64,000 nucleotides of DNA from Ophthalmolycus amberensis (taxonomy: Eukaryota > Chordata > Actinopteri > Perciformes > Zoarcidae). Position 1 is the first letter of the stretch; each line of letters starts with the position of its first letter. The stretch spans positions 426,001 through 490,000 of the forward strand of contig JAFEUB010001534.1 in the NCBI GenBank assembly GCA_024529925.1. Direction: 5' to 3'. The position numbers and the translations under genes were made by a program. The notes beneath the pieces are model-generated. The model did not search any database. It had not been told where the DNA came from and saw only the letters and a list, made by a program, of their open reading frames with translations. Below, in pieces: positions 12,001-24,000 of this stretch.

Positions 12001-15000
12001 CTGTCAGTTGCTTGTTCGTCAGATCTTTGCCAGTCATTTAATCAAGTTGGCGTTCTTGTAGCTCAAGTCGCTCCGGTGGTGAAGAAACCGTCTCCAATAG
12101 TCCAAAAGGCTGAACCCTCTCCTGTTTCAGAGGAAATGTCTCCGCCTGAAGGTAACATGTCTTCTGTAGCTTTCATTTATGTTGCTCTCTTCTGTTTGTC
12201 TCCCGCTTTGAAGGATTTCTTACAACCGCCTCTTCATACAAAGCAATCTGAGCTTTGATCTCAGAAATGCAATCAATATCCAGTTATGTCTGAGTCTGTT
12301 GGTCTGTTTGTATAAACTGAACTCTGTTTTACGTTCTCTAATCCAATCCAAGTATTTCATATTAACAGTGTCTGTTGAATGAGGCCAAATAACCATTGAA
12401 ATGCTTTTTAAAACATCTCTTGGTGCATCTGGAGTTACTTTCACGCTACCATGTAACTTCCTGTTGAACACCTGATGACGTCATTGCATCCATAGCTTTC
12501 TTTAAGTGGAAATAATTCTGGAAACAAGAAACCAACGCATGCCAATCTTTCTTAACTCAAGTGTTTGTGTCAAAAATAAATCAACCTCTTCTTTGGTTTG
12601 CATTGTGTAAACTTATCTTGATCTTATTTAAATTCTTGCAGACAAGGAACCAGTTTCAGCTCCTGGACCAACTAAAGGTATACAAATAGTAGCTTCTTTA
12701 TTTTTAAAGGGCAGCAATTGATCCACATTGCTTTGTTAGAGATTCTCTCATAAACAACAAAGATATCTCTTTTTTTATATACATGTTTAATGTGTGTGAA
12801 TCCTGTGTTGTAAAAGTGTCAGGTGTTGTGTTTCCTGTATATCTCTATGTGAATGTTATAAAAGTGTATCTACTGCCTCAAACACAGCACCACCTCTTAC
12901 ACAAATGGGTAAGATCCCAGTTCAAGAGACAAAAACCTACGAATCGCCGAAGAAGAAGACCCTGTTCACCAGAGTCCCCAAAGAGAAGGAACCAGAACCA
13001 GAGGTCATTAAGCTGAAAACGGTTCCAATGAAAGCTCCAGAGCCTGAGAAACAAGTCGAAACTCAAAAATCAGAAGTGACGAGGCTTCAAGACGAAGAAC
13101 TAGCGGTTCATGAACTTCATGACAGAGAAGATCGAGAGATAATAACTTTGGGAAGAACTGAGCGAGTCTTCACTGCAGAGGAGCAGACGGCTCAGCTAGG
13201 CTATTTTGAAGAAGCTGAAAAGGTTGAAGTTGTACAGAAAATAGAGAAAAAAGCATGGACAAGAACCCCAAAACCACAGAAAGAGGAAGAACCTGAGGTT
13301 CCAAAGTTAGAAAAGAAGAAAATAACGAAACTGCCAAAGGCAGATGAGCAGAAAGACTCAACCAAACTAAAACCATTTGAAAAGTCAGGGAAACCAGAAG
13401 AAGAACCACAGAAGATCAAACTAAAAAAGGTTCCAACGAAGCCCAAAGAGCCAGAGAAGGAAGTCATCACTCAAAAAGTTGAAGTGACGAGGCATTACGA
13501 CACAGAAATGTCCATTCAGAAGCTTCGCCATAGAACGGATCGAGAGGTTTTAACACTTGGAAGAACAGAACGAGTCTTCACTGCAGCTGAAGAGGCTTCC
13601 GATCTGGGTCATATGGAGGAACCTGAAAATCTGGAGGCAGAAGTTGAGAAATCAAGATGGATAAGAACCCCTAAAATGCCAAAAAGCGAAAAACCTGAAC
13701 CAGATTTAACAAAAAAGAAAATAAAGAAGTTGCCAATGAAAGATGAGGAGCAAGAAGTTGTGACACTGAAACCATTTGAAAAACCATTTGAAAAACCAGA
13801 GAAACCCGAAAGAGCTGAACCTGAGAAAGCTGAGAAAGAAGGTGAGGCGACAACAGATACTCAACGCACTCCATTCAAGAGAGCTGAGACACCACAGAGA
13901 GACCAAACAACCTCTGCTATAAAACACAGAAAAGATGTAGATGCTCCGGTGACGACTCCAGAGGTAACTCCTGATGCCAGCAAAGACCAGAAGGAGATCC
14001 AGCAGAGGGAAAAGCCTGATTGGGTACCAAAAGATGAGGAACCTTCAGCTGCTGACAAGCTTCGCAGAAAACCTAAAGTTATTTCCACACCAGAGAAAGA
14101 AAAAGAGCAGGTCATGTTAAAGCATTTCACCAAAGTCTCTAAGCCTGAAGAAAAGCCAGAAGAAGAGAAAACAAAGCTACCCAGTCGAACTCCAAGAGAT
14201 GAAACTCCTAAAGAACCTCTTAGGGAAGTTGAAAAGACTGCAACGCCTAAAAAAGAGTTTGAGAAACCTCAGGAGAAAGACAAGCCAGCTGTTCCACCCA
14301 AGAAGCCCAGTCCACCAGGAAAGAAACCAGCAGAGAAAGAGATCCCACCAAAACAAACCGATACCCTGAAGAAAGGTGTCGAACTCAAAAAGACTCCTTC
14401 GCCCAGAGTGTCTAAAGACAAGGTCGAAGAAGAAAAGCCCTTTAAACCTATCGAGCAGCTGAAGAGGGTCGAGCTAAAGAAGACTCCGTCGCCAAAAGTT
14501 GATAAACCTAAAGAATTTGAGCACGTCCCCACCAAGAAGACGCCAAGTGTTGAAAAAGTCAAACAGATTCCCGAAACGGTTTCACCAAAAGACTCTGTGA
14601 CCCTTAAAAAGGTCCCGAAGAAGCCGTCACCAGAGGAGGCTCCTCAACCAGAGCCGCCTGGGAGGGTTCGGATCCCCCTGGTGAAGGAGGTTTCTCCTGG
14701 AGCCGTGCAGTTGAAGAAGGTGCCCACCCAGCCAGAAGAGGAGGTGTTTGAAGACGAGGCTGAAGAAGAGGAAGAAGAGGAGGAGGCCTGGGGCTGGGAG
14801 CTGGTTCCCGCTGATGACTGGGAAGGTGAAGGGGTCGATGGGGCGTTGGAGACTCCAGGAATGCCCGTCGGCAAACGAGGTGAGACGAGGGCCGGCAAAA
14901 CTCCTCATCTGATGACTCTGGATCCCCCCTCATCATCCATCCATCTCAAGCGACTCATCTAATCTTCATCACATCCTTTGTTTAATCAGTTCATCTCAAG

Positions 15001-18000
15001 CTCATATGTCCGTCTGTCCGTCTACTGAGATGATCTCATGTTGTCCATCGTGTGTCTGTCCTCAAATGTGTCCACATCAAGTGTTGAGTATTGTTCTTCA
15101 CCCGTGTTCATCTTATTCACTACACTACAATACTTTTAGTCCTCTGCTTTGTCTTCCATCTTGTCTCATAATTCATCTGTTTATCAGAGATTTCTCTCCA
15201 TCTTCATCCTCTTCATCTGTGTGATGTCTCCTCAATGTTCTCATGTGAACCTGTGTTTGATTTATCATGGTAGCATCCTTTAAATCTTCATCTTGGTTTC
15301 TGTCCAACAACAATCTCAAATAGAGACACTTAAAACTCATCTTATTGTTTCTTGCCCAGATGGAAAACCGACCGAGGAGCCACCAAAAGGCCGAGGACGA
15401 GGACTTGGGGGTATGATTTCAGTTAGAGCTCATGTGTACTAACGGTTTACTCTTTGTGCGACGTAACGTCTGAAGCTTCTTCACTCGCTCCCTTCATGAG
15501 TGTTATTGTCTTGTCCTGTTTAAACATAACCAGATGTTTTGTGTTAAGCTTTTAATCTTGGCTCGAAAGATTACAAGAAACTAAAGGGCTGGGTATCAAA
15601 CCTCGAGCAGACTTCTGATCTTGTTGCTATTCAGGCAAAGTTCTTGTGGAGAACTAAGTAAACGTATCGTATGTGTCAATACCAAAACTCAAATTTTGAT
15701 ACCCAGATCTTTTCAACAGGGAGTTTTACATTCCAGCCAATAGGAGCGCTGCTTTTGTTTGACATCAGCACACCAGTATTCGTAATAGGTAGAAAATTTG
15801 GCCTTGATGTTGACACCTTATTCTAGGACCTCTGATAGATGTTGACTCAACTAAGACTCAAAGGAAAGAGATCTTTACTTCTTCTTCAGTCACACAGCTG
15901 AAGTGTAATCTATCTATGTTCGACATCTTTCTCTCTGTTGTGTGGTTTGTTGTCTGTGACGTTCTTCAAAGAATCCTGTTGGACGCTCATAAAGAGTGAC
16001 TCTGCATGACTCACAGTCTGTACAGAATCGTTTATTCTAACACTGTTGGCTTGAAACAGACGTTTCTTTAATGTACTTCGACTGAATGACTGAATTCACG
16101 GTAGGTCTTAAAGACATCCCATCGTCCAATGTCTGATTCTTCTTCCCTCTCCATCATATCTGAAACTAACGTGATGAGTTTTTCTATGCGGCGTTGCAGT
16201 GAGACAGACCCCGTCTCCTGGTGACGGTGGAAGGGGCCGCGGCCTGAAGCCCGGTGGAAAGGGCCCGTCGCCACCAGAGGAACCCTTTGCGGGATTCAAA
16301 CTCAAAGCCGTACCCCTGAAGTTCATCAAGAAGATTCAGGACATCGTGCTGCAGGAAGCCGAGTCCATCGGCTCGTCTGCCGTGTTCGAGTGTGAGGTCT
16401 CGCCCTCCACCGCCATCGCCTCGTGGATGAAAGACGGCAGCAACCTCCGCGAGGATCCCAAACACAAGTTCACCTCTGACGGCAAAGATCGCAAGCTGAA
16501 CATTATTGATGTGCAGCTGGCCGACACCGGTGAATACACCTGTGTAGCCAAGAACGCCGGCAAGGAAATATCATGCACAGCCAAGCTCATTGTTCAAGGT
16601 AAACTATCCAACACAAACATTGTCACGACATTAAGAAAGAAAAGTATTTCCTGTTTAAATGAATTATTTTGTTGGCATCAAAACGTTCTTAAAGTCAGGT
16701 ATGGAGGACACTGAATGATACCCAGCTTTTATTGTAGAGCCAACACTGTTCTTTAAATGACGTTCATCTTTGTACAGAGCTGCCTGTGAAATGGCTGAAA
16801 GAGCTGGAACCAGAGACTACCTGTATTAAGAGTCAGCCCATGTATCTGACCTGTGAGCTGAACAAAGAGAGAGATGTGACCTGGAAACGTAACGGCGCCC
16901 TCCTGAAGAAACAGGCCGGAAAAATAGCCATTAATATCATCGGCTTGCAGCACTCCGTGACCGTCCAGAACGCCACGGAGGAAGACGCCGGCGCCTACAC
17001 ATGTGAGGTGGACGGACAGGAAGACATCAAGACCACAACCAACGTCAAAGTGATTGGTAAGCTGTCAGCAGGAGGAAGGCGAGATGAGCCTTGAGGATGG
17101 ATTTGTCTTAAACTGAACACCAGGTGTATGTCCACTTAGCTTAGTCAATACAATGCCTGAATGAAGGTCATGAATCATACACTAGAAGCTGCACTAGCCA
17201 GAATGATTTCAATTTCCACCGGGTCCATCATTTTACCATTTATGGCAACACAATAAGTCCTAATCACTCTTAGAGCTGACAACCAAGTGAAGACAAAGAT
17301 TCAGTAGATAATGTTATCCGGTTACATTTTTTACAACGATGGTGTCAGGAAAAACAAGCTAGTTCATGTTAACATGTCAGCTAGCTAACGTTAACACGTG
17401 TTGAGTCTCATATTCCAGCGTATCTGGAACTTCTACAACAGGTTCAAGGAAGTAATAGTGGTTCTTTCTGTCATGGTTGATGTCGTATCTATGGCGATAA
17501 GCCCCTCTTCCTTTCTGGAAGGAGTACTTGGCTGTCAAGGGCGAATATTTAGGAAATACTTCAGAAAACACAAAATTTGCACGATTAACGTGTACCTAAA
17601 CGCTCAGATCATGTTTATTACGTTTAGTTAAAGATACTCTTAGATGAGCCTTGAGGATGGATTTGTCTTAAAGCTAAAATACCTTTTTTTTAAATCTGTG
17701 GAGCTCGATTCTCCGGTTAACGAAATAAAGGATCTGAGAGTAGCAAACAGTTCAAAAGATTCCAGATTTAAAACGTTGATTTAACTGTTGTATGTTTTTC
17801 TGTCTAATTCAGACGTGGTTTTAAAATGTGACCACCGTTACTCCTTTCAGCCTCTGTAACCAGGCGACCTGTAACACTTTACTGACCTCTCCGTCCTTTA
17901 GAAATCATCAAAGACTGGCTGGTGAAGCCTCTGAGGGACCAGCATGTGAAACCGAAGGCCAAGGCCACGTTCAAATGTGAGCTGTTCAAGGACACTCCCA

Positions 18001-21000
18001 ACTGGAAGTGGTTCAAAGGAGACAACGAGCTCACTCCTTCTGACAAGGTGGACGTCCACAAAGACGGACGGGACATGACGCTCACCGTCAACAACTGTCA
18101 GCCCGACGACGTCGCCGAGTACACCATCGAGGTGGAGGATCGCAGATACACAGCCAAACTCACACTTGGAGGTTGGTGGAGATCCTCATTAGAGAAACCA
18201 TGTGGCCTACAAAGGGTCTCTCTTCATCTGTTGAGGGTTTCTTGTTGACGGACTCTTTGTGGTTTTTCAGAGCGTGAAGCTGAGATCCTGAAGCCTCTCT
18301 CCAGCGTGGAGGTGGTCGAGAAGGAGGAGGCCAACTTTGACACTGAAATATCTGAGGACGATGTAGTCGGCGAATGGAAACTGAGGGGACAGGTGTTGAT
18401 GAGGTCTCCGGTAAGATCTCACAGGGACCTGGTCTGACAGAAACGTTCACTTACCTCAAAGAACATCCTTTGTTTTTTGTCCTGAAACTCAAGTATTTCT
18501 TTGTTCTTTGTTCCTCAGAGCTGCGACATTAAAGCTGAAGGCAGGAAACGTTTCCTGACGTTGAAACACGTCCAGCTGGATCAGGCCGGGGAAGTCTCCT
18601 ATCAGGCCCTGAACGCCGTCACCAGCGCCATGCTCACTGTCAAAGGTAAGAATCTGTCACGAATAACACTTTGTTTGTACTTTTGTCTGCTGCGTCTGTC
18701 GGTCTCAGGAAAACGAAGGACTTTCAGAGGGAGTACGGTAAGAAAAGGGACGGCTGTGTTTCTGCTGTTGTGAATAACTGCAGAATTATTCGCACCTCGC
18801 AGAGATCGAAATGGGCTTTGTTGTCCCGCTGAAGGACGTTTCTGTGCCTGAAAAGAAACAGGCCAAGTTTGAATGCACCGTCACCAAGGAGGTGTCAAAG
18901 GTCATGTGGTTCAGGGGGGTGGAGATCGTCACCCCGAGCCCTAAATATGAAATAATCGATGATGGAATGAAACACATGCTGATCGTAAACAGCTGTGAGT
19001 TTGACGACGAGGCTCAGTACACCATCGAGGCTTTGGGCCTCAAATCGTCTGCTCAGCTGGCGGTGGAAGGTAAGAGGTCGACAGAAACACTTCATGTTCG
19101 CTGTCTTTTCATGTTTTGTGGCTTTAAAGTGTCTGACGGCAACGAACCCCCGTTTGTGTGCACCGACCTCGTTTATTTCAGGCATGAGGCTCAAATTTGT
19201 GCAGCAGCTTCAGGACCAAACAGTGAAAGAAGGTAAAGCGGTTCGGTTTGAACTCGAGCTGACGCATGACAACGTGCCGGTGGTGTGGTACCGAAACGAG
19301 GTGAAACTCCACGTGAGCCGAACGGTGCTCACACACGTGGAAGGAAAGAAACACACTCTAGAAATGAGGATGTTGACTCTAGATGATACCTGCCAGGTAA
19401 AGGCAGAGGCCAAAGGGATTTACTCCACGGCAAAGCTGACTGTCATAGGTAACAACGCTCCTCCTCCTCTCTTCTACTACAGCAACAAACATCTTGTATT
19501 GATTCCATTGTTGATTCCTTTACAAGCTTGTAAAAAGACAGTTCATATCTGGAATGAATGAACTATTCTAATAAAAGAAGGAAGCAGTTTGACTGGCTTG
19601 GCTTTCATTTCCATAGTTTCTTCTTCTAGTTCTTGAAACACAACATCAGTCCTGTAGAAAGCCAAGTTTCCATTTCCTCCAAATATCTGCTGCATATAAC
19701 TCTTGAAAGAACTCTTTCTTTAACCTCTTCTTGGTGTGCAAAGACACGTTAACCGACAGACTAACTGACTCTGGGTCCTGGTTCTTGTTCCAGAGGGCGA
19801 CGCCGTCTTCGTGGTGAAGCTGCAGGACTACACGGCCACCGAGAAGGACGAGGTGAGTCTGGACTGCGAGCTCAGCAAAGACGTGCCTGTCCTTTGGTAT
19901 CGCAGCGAGAAGGAGATCGTCGCCTCCAAAATGGTGGTCATGAAGTCGGAGGGAACTCGCAGGTCTCTGGTCCTGAAGAAAGTGGAAGAGAGCGACAAAG
20001 GGAAATACGTATGTGACTGTGGAACAGACAAGACGTCGGCCAACATCAACATCGAAGGTAGACGGGGTGAAACGCTTTTTCGAATTCTGTCTGAAGGTGG
20101 AGGTGAAACGCACGACTTTATATCTAAAGTCTTCTTCTTCGTTGCTTTTCTCTCCACCAGCTCGGGACATCAAGGTCGTCCGGCCGATTTATGGCATGGA
20201 GCTGTTTGACGGAGAGACAGCTCGCTTCGAGGTGGAGATCTCTGAGGAAGACGTCCACGGCCAGTGGAAGCTGAACGGAGAAGTCCTCAGTCCTTCTTCT
20301 GTGAGCAGCTCCAACGGCTACACGGTCATGATGTCCACGCGTGAGCTTCTCCCAAGTTATTAACAGCTGTTTGTTCTTTTGACAGGATGTTGACCTCGTC
20401 GAGGAGGGCGGCAAACACACACTGATCCTGTACAACTGTAAGGTCTCCATGACCGGCGAGGTGGTGTACACCGCCGCCAACGCCAAGTGTTCCGCTAACC
20501 TGAAGGTCAAAGGTGAACCAACATTACTTCATCTTCTCTCAGTCTCACTTCAAAGACTTTTAAGCAGCTCATTGTTTAGGAGGACGTGGAATTTGTTCTA
20601 TCTATTAAAAAAATCACCCTTTTCATGATGAAATGAACCAGATTGCAGCTCAAATAACATGAAACCTCAGCGGCCATCTTTACTTTCTCTCAGTCTGTGT
20701 TCGGACCCCAACAAGCTTCACAAGTTCAGACTGAGTCTAAACAGCTATGATTTATACTTCAAACATATTTTATTCATAAGACTTCATTCATATGCTTCAG
20801 ATTTTGTGTTTTGTGAGAAGATGTCTTTGTCTTTTTCGGGCACAGTAATTACGGACAGTATCTACAAGACAGTGCCCTCTCCCCCTGTATTTGAGTATTT
20901 ATTTGACTGATTATGACTTGACCTGAGTATTGAATCAAAGTAAAAACGTCCCCTGGTTGTTTTTTCCCTTCAGAACTTCCTCTGAACTTCCTGACGTCGC

Positions 21001-24000
21001 TGAGTGACGTTCAGGTGTACGAGAAGGACGAAGCGAGGTTCGAGCTGGAGCTGTCGAGAGCTCCGAAGACTTTCCGCTGGCTGAAGGGTTCCCAGGAGCT
21101 GCAGAGCGACGACAAGTACGAGATGATCCAGGAAGGAAACATGTTCGTTCTGTTGATCCGATTGGCCGCCTACGACGACGAAGCAAAGTACATGTTTGAA
21201 GCTGAGGACAAGAGGACAACGGGCAAACTCGTCATACAAGGTAACTGGTTTTCATCAACAGCTCTTAAGGAACATTTTAAATTCTCTCAACGTGAGGTTT
21301 TGTCTCGTTCATTCATGATGATATTAAAAACTCTCCCTGTCTTTGTTTTATTTTCCCAAATGATTGGGTTTGTATCCGAATTTTTGTGTTTTTACCCAAA
21401 TGTACAAGTTTGAAGTTTGGGGCGACTGTGGGTAAGTGGATAGCAGGGCCGTCTTTCAATCAGAAGATCGGCGGTTCGATCCCCGGCTCCGGCTCTGCTA
21501 GTCGCATGTCGATGTGTCCTTGAGCAAGACACTTAACCCCAAAACTGCTCCCGTAGTTGTGCCTACGGTGTAGAAATGTGATGGACTCTGAATTGTAAGT
21601 TGCTTTGGATAAAAGCGTCTCCTAAATCAGTGGTTCTCAACTGGTCTGGCTGCGGGACCCACCATCACCCCTTAATGACAAGCCGGGACCCACGACACAA
21701 ATTATAATATATATAATTTGGGTATATCTATATTCAAAACGTCTCTGTGTAGTCAACAACTGTCAAATCAAATGAAGAAAGTACACATCAATTATATTTT
21801 AACAAATATTATTCTCATTTTTCAAAGTTAACTGGATGGATTATAAATACATAGAAATACATGAATACATGTTCTTCTCATTTCAAGTAAAATAACGGCT
21901 GGATTAAAAAATAAATTCCGTAATGAAATTCAATTTAGAAAACTTATTTTCACTGAATTACGCTGCAGCTTTAAATTCAGTCCATTCAGGCTGAAGTGAA
22001 AAAGCCACAATATTATATTTTTCTCATCTTCCAAAAAGAGAAATGAATGTTTGAAGAATTCACCTCTGTGAGTCTGTCCAGTCAGAGTCTAATGACTCTG
22101 GTCTCTCTGGACATTTCTCTCTTTTGGAGATCGTCCTATGATTTGACTTTCACACTTCAACAGTCCTGCTCTGTCTCTGTATCCTCGTCTCTCCCCGTGT
22201 GTCACGGTGTGTGAACATCTCACTCAAGTCAGGAAACTTGTCAGAATACTCATATTTGATTGGCTGAGCTTCATCACGTGATGTGATTCACAACGCATTG
22301 GTCGGTGTTTTTCCTGCACGGCTGAACAAGTCCCGCAAATGCTGGAATAATTCCGCTGCATAAAAAATGCCCTTCAAAATAAAATCACAACTTTTTTCTT
22401 TTTTTTTTGTCAGGCAAAGGCACGCGACCCACTGAAAATGGGTCCGCGACCCACCAGTTGAGAATCACTGTGCTAAATGACTGTAATGTAATGTAATGAA
22501 TATGTTTTTAGGCTTTTAGCAGGAATTTGGGGGTTTTAACTAAATGTGTGGTTTGTACTCTAATACATTACATTTACTGAGAAACACAGGCCTGTTGTTG
22601 GTCCAACTGCAGCCTCATGAATAGAAACTATAAAAATAATTATGAACCCTTAATTTCAGGTATTCGCCTGGAGTTTGCCAAACCCATTAAGGACGTGACC
22701 GTGAAGGAGCGCGAAACGGCCGAGTTCAGCGTGGAACTCTCTCACGACAAGATCCCGGTGGTCTGGTACAAAAACGACGTCCGTCTGCACCCCAGCAAGG
22801 TGGTCCACATGTCCGATCACGGAAAGGTCCACATGCTGGCCTTCAAGGAGGTCACCATCGACGACACGTCCATGATCAAAGTGGAGGCCATGGACAAGAC
22901 CCTGACTGCCATGCTCACCGTGATCGGTCAGTGTCGCTTTTCAGAAACTCAAAAACCTGTTCAGCTTGTGTCCACAATGTTCAGTTATTTTACAAACTGA
23001 TTTGGCGTGTAAGAAAGCTCGAGGTATTGGGTTACACACTTTAGTCCAGATGAGTCCCTGCTCTTGAAGGAACCTGAAGTGTTTAAGTTTTGATGCTAAA
23101 GATCGGATGTTTGATAAGAACAGAACAGAAAAACCCTTCAGAGAATTTGTCAACAACCAGATTTATTTACAGATGGTTTCCTCCTGGTTTTTAACATGAA
23201 AACGTTCTTGTTTTTTCTGCAGAGGGAGATCTGTATTTCACCACCAAGCTGCAGAACTACACTGCCGTGGAGAAGGATGAGGTGAAGCTGGTCTGTGAAC
23301 TGAGCAAATCCATCGCCGACGTCAAATGGCTGAAGGACGGGAAGGAGATCACTCCCTCCAAGAACATCGCCATCAGCACCGACGGCAAGAAGCGCATCCT
23401 GACGGTCAGGAAGGCAGAGAAGGCCAACATCGGAGAGTACTCCTGCGACTGTGGTTCAGATAAAACTACAGCCAACCTTAACATTGAAGGTACATTGTCA
23501 CGCTTTTCACAGCCTCAAATGTCTAAATATCATTCTTTGTAAATCCAAGGATCAAAATAACAGCAAGATTCTTGGCTGTCAAACTTAGCGATATCACTCA
23601 AGAGTTCCTGATACTTGATCATGAATATGAAGTAATGTGACATCCAGTGTTTCACAGCCTCTGATTTACTTCCAGCGTCTGCCTTAAAAACCTCTTATCA
23701 CTCCTGTAAAATTTGCCTAAAACGCCTATCCAATGCGTACCCAAAGTAAACTGACAGCTCTTATTGAACCATTGGGAGTACATGTATGGTTTTAGTCTCC
23801 ATTGAAAGATAACACTCTGAAGTTTCTCCACAACCAGTCAGAATCACTGTAAGTGCTGCTGGCATTGAGCTATAGAGTTTAAAACACACTGAAACAGAAG
23901 GTTTTTATTTCCGCCTGGATTTCTTTTGGCCAACAGATGGCAGCAGTTATCTATGGCTGGGACTGAGGAGCTTGAAAACACAACGAAAACACAGCAGGAA

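Noticed and set aside
21421..21500. Possible tRNA gene
   Set aside because: Only a B-box-like segment is convincing. No cloverleaf fits, and the sequence continues as a fish SINE-like repeat.
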